Assembly (NCBI GenBank): GCA_963794265.1
Contig: CAWCDJ010000001.1
Coordinates: 1,116,001 to 1,180,000, forward strand
Length of the DNA stretch: 64,000 nt
Reading direction: 5' to 3'
From: CAWCDJ01 sp963794265
GTDB lineage: Bacteria; Acidobacteriota; Terriglobia; Bryobacterales; Bryobacteraceae
Part shown: positions 9,356 through 18,941 of the stretch, one piece after another
Layout of the letters: the number at the start of each line of letters is the position of its first letter
Numbering within the stretch: the first letter of the stretch is position 1
Notes under the pieces: generated by a model
What the model was told of the DNA's origin: nothing
Databases searched by the model: none
The model's input: the letters and a program-made list of their open reading frames with translations, nothing else
Program-made: the position numbers and the translations under genes

Positions 9356-9379
9356 GATTCAGACCGTCTGGCCTGAATC
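9356..9379 (+). other. Small stem-loop in the leader of the GH106 gene
   Basis: GATTCAG (9356-9362) and CTGAATC (9373-9379) form a perfect seven-base-pair stem with a ten-base loop, located 24 bases before the start codon at 9403. No U-tract follows, so it is not an intrinsic terminator. Whether it modulates translation is unknown. Confidence 0.3.
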
Positions 9380-9402
9380 CCTGCTTTGGAAAGAGGAGTG
9401 GC

Positions 9403-12400
9403 ATGGGATCTTTCGGCAAACTCAAGCAGCTCGGCTGGGCAGCCCTGATCGCCATCCTGGCGGGGACCTGGGCCGTCTCCGCGCAGAACTCGGGCGATGC
9501 TCTCGAACGTGGCTTTCAGAATCCGCCGGATAGCGCGAAACCGCGCGTCTGGTGGCACTGGATGAACGGAAACATCACCAAGGAAGGCATCAAGCTCGAC
9601 CTGGAATGGATGAAGCGCGTCGGCATCGGCGGCTTCCAGAATTTCGATGCTGCGTTGAATACGCCGCAGGTGGTCGAAAAACGGCTGGTCTACATGACCC
9701 CGGAGTGGAAGGACGCGTTCCGCTACGCCGCCACTCTGGCCGATCAATTGTCGCTCGAAATGGCCATCGCGGGCTCACCCGGCTGGAGCGAAAGCGGCGG
9801 TCCCTGGGTGCCGCCCGCTCAAGGGATGAAGAAATTCGTCTGGAGTGAGACCCGCGTGGAAGGCGGCCACCCATTCAGCGGCAAACTGTCCAAACCGCCG
9901 TCGACCACGGGGCCGTTTCAGGACCTCGCCGGCGGACGGCGCGGCTCCGGTTCCGAATCCGCACCTCCTCCCGAGTACTACGCGGATAGCGCGGTCGTCG
10001 CGTATCGCGCGCCGGCCGACGACGTCCCGCTGAAGGACCTGCATCCGCTCGTGACCTCGAGCGGCGGATCCTTCGACCTGGCTTCGCTCACCGACGGCGA
10101 TCTTGCCAAAGCGACCGCCCTGCCGCCCGCCCCGGCAGGCGAGAACGCCTGGGTCCAATTCGAGTTTCCCGGGCCCCAAACCGTGTATGGGCTCACTCTG
10201 GCGGTGGACGGCGGAGGGGGCAGGAACGCCGCCGGCGGCCGGGCACTCGAAGCCGGCGACAATGGCCGCCAGTTTCACACCGTGGCATCGATACCCGGAG
10301 GCGCAAGCGCCGAACGCACGATCGCGTTTCCAGCCGTGACCGCGAAGTATTTTCGTGTCACCTTCCGCACGATGGCGCCGCAGCACGGCGGCCGCGGAGC
10401 GGCGAACACCGCCCCTACCGAGATCTCCGAACTCGTGCTCCACACCGCGCCTTGCGTCAACCGGTTCGAGGACAAGGCGGCGTTCTCCACCGCCACCGGT
10501 TTGTACGATCTGGCGACTCCGTCCGCGTCCTCGAGCGACGCCATCGGCAAGAGCGACGTCGTCGACCTGACCTCCAAAATGCGCCCGGACGGCTCGCTTG
10601 ACTGGACGCCGCCCGCCGGACACTGGGTTGTGCTGCGCCTGGGTTATTCCCTTCTCGGGATCACCAATCACCCGGCATCGCCGGAAGCCACCGGGCTCGA
10701 AGTGGACAAACTCAACAAGACTTACGTCAAGGCGTATCTCGATAACTACCTGGGCCAGTATAAAGACACGGTCGGCCCGCTGATGGGAAAGCGCGGCCTT
10801 CAGTACGTAGTCACCGACAGTTGGGAAGCCGGCGCGCAGAACTGGACCGACGACATGATTCCGGAGTTCACCAGGCGGCGAGGTTATGACATGCGCCCGT
10901 GGCTTCCGGTTCTCACCGGCCGCGTGGTGGAAAGCGCGGAAGCGAGCGACCGCTTCCTCTGGGACTTCCGCCGCACCATCTCAGACCTGACCGCCGAGAA
11001 CCACTACGACGAAATCGGCACCGTGTTGCATGAGCACGGCATGGGCCGCTACAGCGAATCGCACGAATCCGGGCGCGCGTTCATCGGCGACGGCATGGAA
11101 GCCAAGCGCCACGCCGATATTCCCATGAGCGCGATGTGGACGCAGACGCCGGGCGTCAACGCGGACATTCCCCGGTCCAATGCCGACATCCGCGAATCGG
11201 CCTCGGTGGCCCACATATACGGACAGAACCTGGTGGCTGCCGAGTCCCTCACGGCCGCCACCGGAGCGTGGGCCTGGTCGCCCGAGACCCTGAAGCCTAC
11301 CGCCGACAAGGAACTGGCGATGGGCCTGAACCGCTTCGTCATCCACACTTCGGTCCACCAGCCGGTCGATGACAAAATCCCCGGCTTGGGCCTGGGCCCT
11401 TACGGACAATGGTTCACCCGCCACGAAACCTGGGCCGGGATCGCCAGGCCGTGGGTCACTTATCTCACCCGCAGCGCCTACATGCTCCAGCAGGGTAAGT
11501 TCGTGGCCGATATCATTTACTTTTACGGCGAAGATTCGAACATCACCACGCTGTTCGGCAGTAAGGCGCCGGATGTCCCGGCCGGCTATAACTTCGACTA
11601 TGTCAACGCCGACGCGCTCGTGCACCGCCTTTCGACGGCGGGCGGAAGACTCACCACCCCCAGCGGCATGAGTTATCGGGTGCTGGCGCTCGATCCGAAC
11701 AGCCGGCATATGTCGCTGCCGGTCCTGCGTAAGATCCGTGATCTTGTGGGCGCGGGCGCGGTGGTCGCGGGGCCCAAGCCCATCGACAGCCCCAGCCTCA
11801 GCGACAACCAGGCGGAGTTTCAAGCCATCGCCGATCAACTTTGGGGCGCCGGCGCCGGGGAGCACATTTACGGTAAGGGTAAGGTCTACGGCGGCGAAGT
11901 GCTGACGCAAACGCAGGCATCCCTCAATGTCGCGCCTGATTTCGAATACACAAAGCCGCTGCCGGATACCGAACTCTTGTATGTCCATCGCAAAGTGGCC
12001 GACGGCGAGATCTATTGGGTGGACAATCGCAACCATCGCGCGGAATCGGTGGAAGCCAGTTTCCGTGTGGAGGGCAAGGCTCCGGAACTCTGGCACGCCG
12101 ATACCGGCGTAGTCGAGCCGGCCTCGTACCGGAGCGCCGGCGGCCGCACCACCGTGCCGCTGCGCCTCGATCCCTACGGGTCGGTGTTCGTCGTATTCCG
12201 GAAGGCGGCCGCGAAGCAGTCCCTTACGCTTCCCAGGCAGACCGAAAGCGAGGTCGCCGCGATCGAAGGCGCCTGGTCGATCGCATTCCAGCCGGATCGC
12301 GGCGCGCCCCCGCGAATTACCCTCGACCGGCTCACTTCCTGGTCAGATAACGGAGATGGCGGAGTGAAGTATTTCTCCGGCACCGGCACTTACACCAAAA

Positions 12401-12741
12401 CCATTGAAGCGCCCGCCGGCTGGTTCCGGGCAGGGACGCACTTGTGGCTCGACCTGGGCGACGTCAAGAACCTCGCACAGGTCTCGGTCAACGGGAAGCC
12501 GCTCGGCATCCTTTGGAAGACGCCTTTTCGCGTAGATGTGACGGGTGCCATGAAACCGGGCTCCAACGCCCTGGAGATTCGGGTGACCAATCTCTGGGTC
12601 AACCGCCTGATCGGCGATCAGCAGCCCGGAATCGCGAAAAAGTACACCTACACCACACAGCAGTTCTACCATGCGGACTCACCCCTGCTGCCCTCCGGGT
12701 TGCTGGGGCCGGTTCGCGTCGTGCGGACCGCTACCGATTAG
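9403..12741 (+). CDS. GH106-like alpha-L-rhamnosidase, secreted
   Basis: A 1112-residue exported glycosidase. After a signal peptide (KLKQLGWAALIAILAGTWAVSA) the N-terminal region carries the GH106-type opening RVWWHWMNGNITKEGIKLDLEWMKRVGIGGFQNFD and an active-site-like block MAIAGSPGWSESGGPWV. A beta-sandwich insertion resembling a discoidin/F5-8 carbohydrate-binding fold spans about residues 210-350. The catalytic barrel resumes with VVTDSWEAGAQNWTDDMIPEF and continues through a long helical part. The C-terminus is a galactose-binding jelly roll (WLDLGDVKNLAQVSVNGKPLGILWKTPF, split across the strand pairs). Family members release rhamnose from plant or microbial polysaccharides. AGAGGAG ends five bases before the ATG at 9403 and fixes the start; codons upstream are not conserved-looking. 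Confidence 0.85.
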   Translation: MGSFGKLKQLGWAALIAILAGTWAVSAQNSGDALERGFQNPPDSAKPRVWWHWMNGNITKEGIKLDLEWMKRVGIGGFQNFDAALNTPQVVEKRLVYMTPEWKDAFRYAATLADQLSLEMAIAGSPGWSESGGPWVPPAQGMKKFVWSETRVEGGHPFSGKLSKPPSTTGPFQDLAGGRRGSGSESAPPPEYYADSAVVAYRAPADDVPLKDLHPLVTSSGGSFDLASLTDGDLAKATALPPAPAGENAWVQFEFPGPQTVYGLTLAVDGGGGRNAAGGRALEAGDNGRQFHTVASIPGGASAERTIAFPAVTAKYFRVTFRTMAPQHGGRGAANTAPTEISELVLHTAPCVNRFEDKAAFSTATGLYDLATPSASSSDAIGKSDVVDLTSKMRPDGSLDWTPPAGHWVVLRLGYSLLGITNHPASPEATGLEVDKLNKTYVKAYLDNYLGQYKDTVGPLMGKRGLQYVVTDSWEAGAQNWTDDMIPEFTRRRGYDMRPWLPVLTGRVVESAEASDRFLWDFRRTISDLTAENHYDEIGTVLHEHGMGRYSESHESGRAFIGDGMEAKRHADIPMSAMWTQTPGVNADIPRSNADIRESASVAHIYGQNLVAAESLTAATGAWAWSPETLKPTADKELAMGLNRFVIHTSVHQPVDDKIPGLGLGPYGQWFTRHETWAGIARPWVTYLTRSAYMLQQGKFVADIIYFYGEDSNITTLFGSKAPDVPAGYNFDYVNADALVHRLSTAGGRLTTPSGMSYRVLALDPNSRHMSLPVLRKIRDLVGAGAVVAGPKPIDSPSLSDNQAEFQAIADQLWGAGAGEHIYGKGKVYGGEVLTQTQASLNVAPDFEYTKPLPDTELLYVHRKVADGEIYWVDNRNHRAESVEASFRVEGKAPELWHADTGVVEPASYRSAGGRTTVPLRLDPYGSVFVVFRKAAAKQSLTLPRQTESEVAAIEGAWSIAFQPDRGAPPRITLDRLTSWSDNGDGGVKYFSGTGTYTKTIEAPAGWFRAGTHLWLDLGDVKNLAQVSVNGKPLGILWKTPFRVDVTGAMKPGSNALEIRVTNLWVNRLIGDQQPGIAKKYTYTTQQFYHADSPLLPSGLLGPVRVVRTATD

Positions 12742-12760
12742 AACCGGTGCAGGTAGCGTG

Positions 12761-14167
12761 ATGACTATGCATCTGTCCACTATCAAGAAGCCCTGCTGGC
12801 TCGTTCTGGTGTTCGCCGCCGCGGCTGCCGCTCAATCCGCGGATTTAAGGACGATGCGGGTCGACTATTTCCACAGCGGCGATGCCACCCACGAGGAGTT
12901 TGCCCTCGACGGCGTAGCGCTCGAAGGCGCCTGGCCGGGGCCTTTGGACCGCTGGATCGATGAAAGCAACCTCGGAAAGTATTATTTCCAGGTGATCGAC
13001 CGCGCGACGAATCGGGTAATCTACTCGCGCGGTTTCGCGAGTATCTTCGGCGAATGGGAAACCACCGACGAGGCCAGGCGGCAACGCCGGGCATTCAGCG
13101 AAAGCGTTCGTTTCCCGGCGCCCGATAAGCCGGTGCAGGTAGTGATCGAGGAACGTGGGCCGCGCAACGAGTTCCGCGAGGTCTGGTCCGTAATCGTGGA
13201 TCCGTCGGATCCCGCGGTGGACCGGAGCAGTCCTCCGAAACTCAACGTCTGGCCGGTGATTCGGAACGGACCACCCCGGGATAAGGTAGACCTGCTGCTC
13301 CTCGGTGACGGGTATACCGCGGCAGAGATGACTAAGTGGCACGCGGACGCGCGCCGGATGGCGGAATTGTTGTTCGCGGCATCGCCCTTCAAGGAGCATC
13401 GCCCGGACTTCAACGTCTGGGCAATCGATACACCGGCGGAGGAAACGGGCGTCTCACGGCCTTCAGATGGGGTCTACCGGCGGTCGCCGCTCGGTGCCGC
13501 CTACGACGCTTTCGGCTCGGAGCGCTACGTCCTCTCCTTCGATAACAAGCGGCTCCGCGAGATCGCGTCGGCGGCGCCGTACGAGTTTATCGAGATCGTG
13601 GTGAACGACCGCAAATACGGTGGCGGTGGCATCTTTAACCTGTACGCCACGGTCTCCGCCGACAATGCGTTCACCCCGTACGTCTTCGTGCACGAGTTCG
13701 GCCACCATTTCGCCGGCTTGGCCGACGAGTACTACACCTCCGACGTGGCCTACGACAACTCCCCGGCGCGCCCGGAACCATGGGAGCCGAATGTGACGGC
13801 CGACCCGCATGCGGAAAAATGGAAGGACCTGGTAAGTTCCGGGGTCGACCTGCCAACGCCCTGGCCGAAGCAGCAGTTCGAGCAACTCCAGAAGGAGATA
13901 CAGGAGCGCCGCCGGAATATCCGCGCGCAACACCGGCCCGAGCAGGAGATGGAGGCGCTCTTTCGCGAAGAGCGCGACAAGGATACGGGGCTGCTCGCCT
14001 CCGGGCCGAATGCCGCCAAAGTCGGAGCTTTCGAGGGCGCCATGTATGAGGCGCACGGCTACTACCGCCCGCAGCAGGATTGCATCATGTTCACCCGGGA
14101 CGAAGTCGGCTTCTGTGCCGTCTGCCGGCGGGCCATCGAGCGCATTATCCGTATGTACGCGAAATAG
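12761..14167 (+). CDS. M64 family metallopeptidase, secreted
   Basis: A 468-residue zinc peptidase of the IgA-peptidase M64 family. The leader is CWLVLVFAAAAAAQSA. Residues 25-170 form the N-terminal M64 domain, followed by DLLLLGDGYTAAEMTKW, the family's opening motif for the catalytic domain. The zinc site is HEFGHHFAGLADEYY, with His311, Glu312 and His315 and Asp322 as the probable third ligand. A Lys/Glu/Arg-rich helix near residues 370-410 looks like a coiled-coil insertion before the C-terminal CAVCRRAIERI segment. I start it at the ATG at 12761 because upstream codons overlap the rhamnosidase and AGGT lies six bases upstream. The 19-base gap suggests co-transcription with the rhamnosidase. 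Substrate is unknown. Confidence 0.87.
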   Translation: MTMHLSTIKKPCWLVLVFAAAAAAQSADLRTMRVDYFHSGDATHEEFALDGVALEGAWPGPLDRWIDESNLGKYYFQVIDRATNRVIYSRGFASIFGEWETTDEARRQRRAFSESVRFPAPDKPVQVVIEERGPRNEFREVWSVIVDPSDPAVDRSSPPKLNVWPVIRNGPPRDKVDLLLLGDGYTAAEMTKWHADARRMAELLFAASPFKEHRPDFNVWAIDTPAEETGVSRPSDGVYRRSPLGAAYDAFGSERYVLSFDNKRLREIASAAPYEFIEIVVNDRKYGGGGIFNLYATVSADNAFTPYVFVHEFGHHFAGLADEYYTSDVAYDNSPARPEPWEPNVTADPHAEKWKDLVSSGVDLPTPWPKQQFEQLQKEIQERRRNIRAQHRPEQEMEALFREERDKDTGLLASGPNAAKVGAFEGAMYEAHGYYRPQQDCIMFTRDEVGFCAVCRRAIERIIRMYAK

Positions 14168-14250
14168 CCGGCACGGCCGCTGGGAGTGTTGTCTCCGTGC
14201 TGCGGCGAAAGGTCTTCGTGTATGCTGAATTCACCGGAAAAGGAGGATTT

Positions 14251-17200
14251 ATGCGTCTGATACTTGCGTGCTTCGCCCTGGCGGCCGTCGCCGCCGCGAA
14301 TGGGCCGCTGCTGCTGCAGAGGCCGGCATTGAGCAAGACTCATATCGTATTCGTGTATGCGGGCGACCTCTGGAGCGTGCCGCGCGATGGCGGCGACGCC
14401 GTGCGCCTCACCAGCGGAACCGGCAGCGAGACGGATCCGGCGTTTTCTCCGGACGGTACCCGCATCGCCTTCACCGGCGAGTATGACGGCAATGTGGACG
14501 TCTTCGTCATCCCGGCTTCGGGCGGCGTGCCCAAGAGACTGACCTGGCACCCGGCGGCGGATCGCGTGATCGGCTGGACGCCGGACGGCAAGCGGATCCT
14601 CTTTAGCTCGTCGCGAACCGCATACTCGCGCTTTAGCGAGATGTTCAGCGTCCCGGCCGACGGCGGACTGGAAGAGAAACTGCCGTTCCCCACCGGGTTC
14701 GAGGCCTCGATGTCTCCGGACGGGCAGTCGATCGCCTACGAGCCGATCGCGCGGGCATTCTCGATGTGGAAGCACTATCGCGGCGGCCAGGCCGCGCGCA
14801 TCTGGCTCGCGCGCCTCTCTGACAGCGCCGTAACGAGCATCCCACGCACGAATTCCAACGATTTCAACCCGATGTGGGCCGCGGACCGCGTCTACTTCCT
14901 GTCGGACCGTAACGGCCCGGTGACGCTGTTTTCGTACGACATCCGGACCAAAGCGGTACGCGAATTGGTTCCCAACCAGGGACTGGACCTGAAATCCGCC
15001 TCGCTCGGAGGGGATGCAATCGTCTATGAGCAGTTTGGCGGGATTTTCCTCTATGACTTGAAATCCGGGAAGACCAGGCCCGTTCCGATTCGCGTGGCGG
15101 GCGATTTCGCGGAACAGCGCACCAGGTTCGTCAACGTAGGACGGCGGCTCGGCGCCGCGGCGGTGTCGCCGAACGGTGCTCGCGCCGTTTTTGCGGCGCG
15201 CGGCGAAATCATCAGCGTGCCGGCGGAGAAGGGCGATCCACGCAACATCACCAACACGCCGGGAGCGATGGAACGCGACCCGCAGTGGTCGCCGGACGGC
15301 AAGCGCATCGCCTATCTCTCGGATGAATCGGGCGAGTACACTCTCGACCTGCGCCCGCAGAGCGGCGAGGGCGGGGTGACCAGGGTCGAACTGAAGCCCG
15401 GGTTCTACCGCTCTCCGCGGTTTTCCCCGGACGGCCGCAAGATGGCCCTGGTCGACAGCTTTCAGCGGCTCTGGTACGTAGACCTGGAGACGAAGAAGCA
15501 GGTCGAGGTGGCCCAGGACACCTACCAGATGCGCGCCGGCGACATTGCGGGCGCATGGTCCCCGGATAGTAAATGGCTGGCGTACTCGAAAGTCCTGCCG
15601 AATGAACTGAGCGCCATTTATCTCTACTCGCTCGCCGACGCGAAATCCACCCAAGTGACCGACGGAATGAGCGATGCCACCAACCCCGTGTTCGATAAAG
15701 GCGGCAAGTACCTTTACTTCACGGCCAGCACCAACTCCGGCGAGAGCCTGGGACTGGATATTCACGCGATGGAGCGCACCGCCACCAGTTCCATTTACGT
15801 GGCCGTTCTGGATAAGACCGAGCCCTCTCCGTTCGCACCCGAAAGTGACGAGGAGAAGCCGGTCAATGAGAAGAAACCCGCCGACGCCGCATCCGCGACT
15901 CCAAAATCCGGCGACACGGCCGTGAAAGACGCCAGGGTCGACCTCGACGGGATCGATCAGCGCATTCTGTCCGTACCCATGCCGCCGCGCCGCTACATGG
16001 CACTTCAAGTGGGAAAGGCGGGGACTTTGCTCGCGCTCGCGGCCCCGGTGCTGTCCGAAGAGGGTCCAGCGGGCGCAGGCCCCGGGCTTACCGTCCACCG
16101 GTATGACCTCAAGCTTCGAAAGAGCGACGTGCCGCTCACCGGCGTAAGCAGTTTCCAGATGTCGTTCAGCGGCGAGAAGGTACTGTACCGGCAGGGTGAC
16201 AACTGGATAATCGCGGCCCTGAGGCCCATGGCCAACGGACCCGCAGGCACTGGCGCTCCGGCCGCTGCTCCGGCGGGCGGCAACGGCCAGGGGGTGCTCA
16301 AGACCAGTGGCATCGAGGTGCGGGTCGATCCGGTGCTGGAGTGGAAACAGATGTACCGCGAGGCATGGCGGATCGAACGCGATTGGTTTTACGACCGCAA
16401 TATTCACGGCCTCGACCTGAAGGAAGCGGAGAAGAAATACGAGCCCTATTTGCGCAACATCGCTTCCCGAAACGACCTGACGTACCTGTTCCAGGAGATG
16501 CTGGGCAACATGGTGGTCAGCCACATGGGAACCGGAGGCGGCGATACGCCGGAAGTGAAGCACGTCCAGACGGGGTTGTTGGGGGCCGATTACGAAGTGG
16601 CGGACGGCCGCTATCGCTTCGCGCGCGTCTACAGCGGCGAGAACTGGAACCCGCAGCTCCACGCGCCGCTCACGCAGCCGGGGGTGAACGTGAAGGCGGG
16701 CGAGTATCTGCTGGCGGTGGATGGCCGCGACGTGCGCCCGCCGGCGAACCTCTACAGCTTCTTCGAAGGGCTCGCCGGCAAGTCGGTGGTGCTGCGCGTG
16801 GGCCCGGATGCCACCGGCGCCGGATCGCGCGAAGTCACGGTGGTCCCCGTCGCGGACGAGGGCCGCTTGCGAAACCTGGCCTGGATCGAGGGGAATCGCC
16901 GCAAGGTCGACCAGTTGAGCGGCGGCAAAGTCGCCTACATCTACATGCCGGACACGTCCAATGGCGGGTTGACAGCGTTTAACCGCTACTTCTACGCGCA
17001 GATCGGAAAAGAAGCGGCCATTGTGGACGAGCGCTTCAACGGCGGCGGCTTGCTGGCCACCGACATCGCCGAGATCCTCAATCGTAAGCCGCTCAGTGCC
17101 GCTTCGGACCGCGTGGGATCCCCCCTGGTGCAGCCGCAGGGAATCTTCGGGCCGAAGGTGATGATCATCAACGAGCGCGCGGGTTCGGGAGGCGACGCCA

Positions 17201-17541
17201 TGCCCTGGTATTTCAAGCGCGCCGGGGTGGGCAAACTGATCGGAATGCGCACCTGGGGCGGGCTGGTCGGAATGAACGGAGCCCCCGCGCTCATGGACGG
17301 CGGCTTCGTGGCCGCGCCCAGTTCGGGCATTTACAACCCGCTCACGGGCCAGTGGGAGGTGGAAAACACCGGTGTGGCGCCCGATATTGAAGTGGAGCAG
17401 GACCCGGCACTGGTTCGAAAGGGCCACGATCCGCAACTCGAAAAGGCGGTGGAAGTGGTACTGGAAGAACTGAAGAACAATCCGCCGCCGAAGCTCCGGC
17501 ATCCGGCGTTTCCGAACTACTACCGCTCTCCGGCGCGCTAG
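14251..17541 (+). CDS. Tricorn protease homolog (S41-type), exported
   Basis: A 1096-residue tricorn-like peptidase. A signal peptide (MRLILACFALAAVAAA) distinguishes it from the cytosolic archaeal enzyme and implies a periplasmic location. Two beta-propellers follow: repeats such as FSPDGTRIAFTGEYDG and WSPDGKRIAYLSDESG run through about residue 560. A proline/alanine-rich linker (560-590) and the C1 domain come next, with a PDZ-like segment around 785-860 (GVNVKAGEYLLAVDGRDV). The catalytic serine is Ser979 in NERAGSGGDAMPWYF, matching the S41/tricorn nucleophile region. The next motif, TWGGLVGM, is also typical. AAAAGGAGG centred seven bases upstream of the ATG at 14251 is the strongest ribosome-binding site in the window and sets the start. 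It is preceded by the M64 peptidase with an 83-base gap. Confidence 0.93.
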   Translation: MRLILACFALAAVAAANGPLLLQRPALSKTHIVFVYAGDLWSVPRDGGDAVRLTSGTGSETDPAFSPDGTRIAFTGEYDGNVDVFVIPASGGVPKRLTWHPAADRVIGWTPDGKRILFSSSRTAYSRFSEMFSVPADGGLEEKLPFPTGFEASMSPDGQSIAYEPIARAFSMWKHYRGGQAARIWLARLSDSAVTSIPRTNSNDFNPMWAADRVYFLSDRNGPVTLFSYDIRTKAVRELVPNQGLDLKSASLGGDAIVYEQFGGIFLYDLKSGKTRPVPIRVAGDFAEQRTRFVNVGRRLGAAAVSPNGARAVFAARGEIISVPAEKGDPRNITNTPGAMERDPQWSPDGKRIAYLSDESGEYTLDLRPQSGEGGVTRVELKPGFYRSPRFSPDGRKMALVDSFQRLWYVDLETKKQVEVAQDTYQMRAGDIAGAWSPDSKWLAYSKVLPNELSAIYLYSLADAKSTQVTDGMSDATNPVFDKGGKYLYFTASTNSGESLGLDIHAMERTATSSIYVAVLDKTEPSPFAPESDEEKPVNEKKPADAASATPKSGDTAVKDARVDLDGIDQRILSVPMPPRRYMALQVGKAGTLLALAAPVLSEEGPAGAGPGLTVHRYDLKLRKSDVPLTGVSSFQMSFSGEKVLYRQGDNWIIAALRPMANGPAGTGAPAAAPAGGNGQGVLKTSGIEVRVDPVLEWKQMYREAWRIERDWFYDRNIHGLDLKEAEKKYEPYLRNIASRNDLTYLFQEMLGNMVVSHMGTGGGDTPEVKHVQTGLLGADYEVADGRYRFARVYSGENWNPQLHAPLTQPGVNVKAGEYLLAVDGRDVRPPANLYSFFEGLAGKSVVLRVGPDATGAGSREVTVVPVADEGRLRNLAWIEGNRRKVDQLSGGKVAYIYMPDTSNGGLTAFNRYFYAQIGKEAAIVDERFNGGGLLATDIAEILNRKPLSAASDRVGSPLVQPQGIFGPKVMIINERAGSGGDAMPWYFKRAGVGKLIGMRTWGGLVGMNGAPALMDGGFVAAPSSGIYNPLTGQWEVENTGVAPDIEVEQDPALVRKGHDPQLEKAVEVVLEELKNNPPPKLRHPAFPNYYRSPAR

Positions 17542-17565
17542 CGGTCTGCCGCTGAAAGTCTGACA

Positions 17566-17643
17566 TGCCCGCTCCCTCACGGTCGCGGCTGTGTGCTGGT
17601 AGCGAATCACCCGCTCACAGAGCCGCGACCGTCAGAGCGGGCA
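17566..17643. repeat. Long palindromic intergenic repeat (REP/BIME-like)
   Basis: Two nested inverted repeats share one centre. The outer arms are TGCCCGCTC (17566-17574) and GAGCGGGCA (17635-17643). The inner arms are ACGGTCGCGGCT (17579-17590) and AGCCGCGACCGT (17621-17632), perfect over 12 base pairs. The arms are separated only by small bulges of four and two bases. The element occupies most of the 124-base gap between the tricorn gene and the next CDS. There is no U-tract, so it is more like a dispersed palindromic element than a simple terminator, although it could end transcription or stabilise the mRNA 3' end. Confidence 0.65.
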
Positions 17644-17665
17644 GGCTTTGGTAGCTTGTACGTAA

Positions 17666-18664
17666 GTGAAACCAGATCGACGCCAGCCCCGGGTCCCCGA
17701 GCCGCCACGAACGGCTGAGCCGGTTCTCCCGGCGCCCTCGAACATATCGAAGCCGGAGAAAAGCCGGCTCCTGAGGTCTCATGTCGGAATCTGGGTGGCG
17801 GGAGCGGCGCTTTGCTGGATGCTCTCGCTCCTGCTGGTAATCCATCATCCGGCGGCCCCCGTCGACGCTCTGGGCATGCCGATCGAGGCAGCGATCGGCA
17901 TCTCCGTCGAGTATCCGCTCCATGGCGAGAACCTGGTTCGCACTCCACCGGTTTTCATCTATTCGCAAGACGGCGGCGAGCCGCGCCTGCTGGTGAACCT
18001 GGAGACCGTGGAGGACGTGGGAGCGGCCGGTATCGCCATGACCGGCCTGGCGAACGGCGGCGCGTGCACGCTGCTGACTGCGCCTGTGCACGAGCACCAG
18101 TCGGGCGCCAGCGTCAATTATGATTCCGACCTTAGCCGAAAGAGAGAGTCGCCGATCCAGTTCACCCGGCTCGGTTCCGAAGACCACCCGGATCAAACGT
18201 CCTGGGAATCGATCCATCGGACGTGGTGGCGAGCGCGGCTCGATCTTTCGGCGCCTCGAACCCGCTACGTCGTCGATTGCCCGGCCACCGTCACTCCAGC
18301 CAGCAACAGTGTCTCGGAGCGGGAGATCAGCTTCGCTCTCCCGCAGGAGACCCATTTTCCGCCTCTCTTTCCCGCCCCCGAAGCCGAAGCCGGCCGGGAC
18401 GACACCATCGCCATGGTGATGTTCCGGCTGGAAAACGCGCGCAACGTGCACTACGAGGGCCGTGTCGCCGATACGCCGAACAGCGGTCCGGCCCACCGCT
18501 TCAAAGTGAGTCTTGTCGACGGCAAGGTCACCGCCCAATGGACCGACGCCGCCGCGGAGCGCCGCAGCGACCTTCTTCAGTTCCTGGCCGGAGCTTTGGC
18601 GGCGTTGGGCGCCACCATAATCTTCGAGGTGGTGAAGCTCGTGCTGCCGCTCGAAAGATCGTAA
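17666..18664 (+). CDS. Hypothetical protein with N- and C-terminal membrane segments
   Basis: I do not recognise this 332-residue protein. It has a basic, proline-rich cytoplasmic N-terminus, one TM helix at about residues 40-60 (VGIWVAGAALCWMLSLLLVI), a roughly 240-residue extracytoplasmic region of beta character, and a second TM helix at the C-terminus (LAGALAALGATIIFEVVKLVLPL). The amphipathic, non-repetitive sequence between the helices and the clean TM ends argue that it is real rather than a chance frame. It starts with GTG at 17666, 23 bases after the long palindrome; no good ribosome-binding site is evident, so the start is uncertain. A long open frame on the opposite strand is an antisense shadow. 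Confidence 0.6.
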   Translation: MKPDRRQPRVPEPPRTAEPVLPAPSNISKPEKSRLLRSHVGIWVAGAALCWMLSLLLVIHHPAAPVDALGMPIEAAIGISVEYPLHGENLVRTPPVFIYSQDGGEPRLLVNLETVEDVGAAGIAMTGLANGGACTLLTAPVHEHQSGASVNYDSDLSRKRESPIQFTRLGSEDHPDQTSWESIHRTWWRARLDLSAPRTRYVVDCPATVTPASNSVSEREISFALPQETHFPPLFPAPEAEAGRDDTIAMVMFRLENARNVHYEGRVADTPNSGPAHRFKVSLVDGKVTAQWTDAAAERRSDLLQFLAGALAALGATIIFEVVKLVLPLERS

Positions 18665-18941
18665 CCGGCACCGGCGCCGCCGGGCGGAGCGGGAGGCCCG
18701 GTCTTTCGAGTGACCCGCGCCGCGCCGGTCCGGCGACTCCTGCTTTCTGAATTTGGCCGATATGTACCATGAGGTTCTCAACCTCCACAAGGTTGGGTGT
18801 GTCTGATCAAAACTGGCGGTGCACTTCGTTCGCGGAGCAGGCAATCAAGCCCGCAACCAGCCGACAGCTTTCCCAGCAGCCCTGTATCCACGCGAGTAGC
18901 GCCGGAAAGATGAAACCGATGTCGCCTGATACGGCGCTGAA
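18665..18941. other. Gap of about 280 bases with alternative hairpins, no gene seen
   Basis: I see no supported gene here. The gap contains two mutually exclusive hairpins sharing one arm: GAGGTT with AACCTC (18771-18785) and CAACCT with AGGTTG (18779-18795). The stretch following them (TGATCAAAACTGGCGGTGCA at 18803-18822) looks like it could be an insertion-sequence end, but I cannot confirm it. The gap leads directly into the decayed sensor-kinase remnant. Confidence 0.3.

Noticed and set aside
14062..17610. A minus-strand open frame of 1182 codons opposite the tricorn gene
   Set aside because: It is an antisense shadow of a GC-rich gene: histidine/arginine-rich composition, no domains, while the plus frame has a signal peptide, propellers and an S41 active site.
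18803..18822. A possible insertion-sequence end before the PAS remnant
   Set aside because: No transposase, partner terminal repeat or target duplication could be found.
17615..18844. A minus-strand open frame of 409 codons opposite the two-TM protein
   Set aside because: The minus product is basic and low in hydrophobic structure, whereas the plus product has two clean TM helices.
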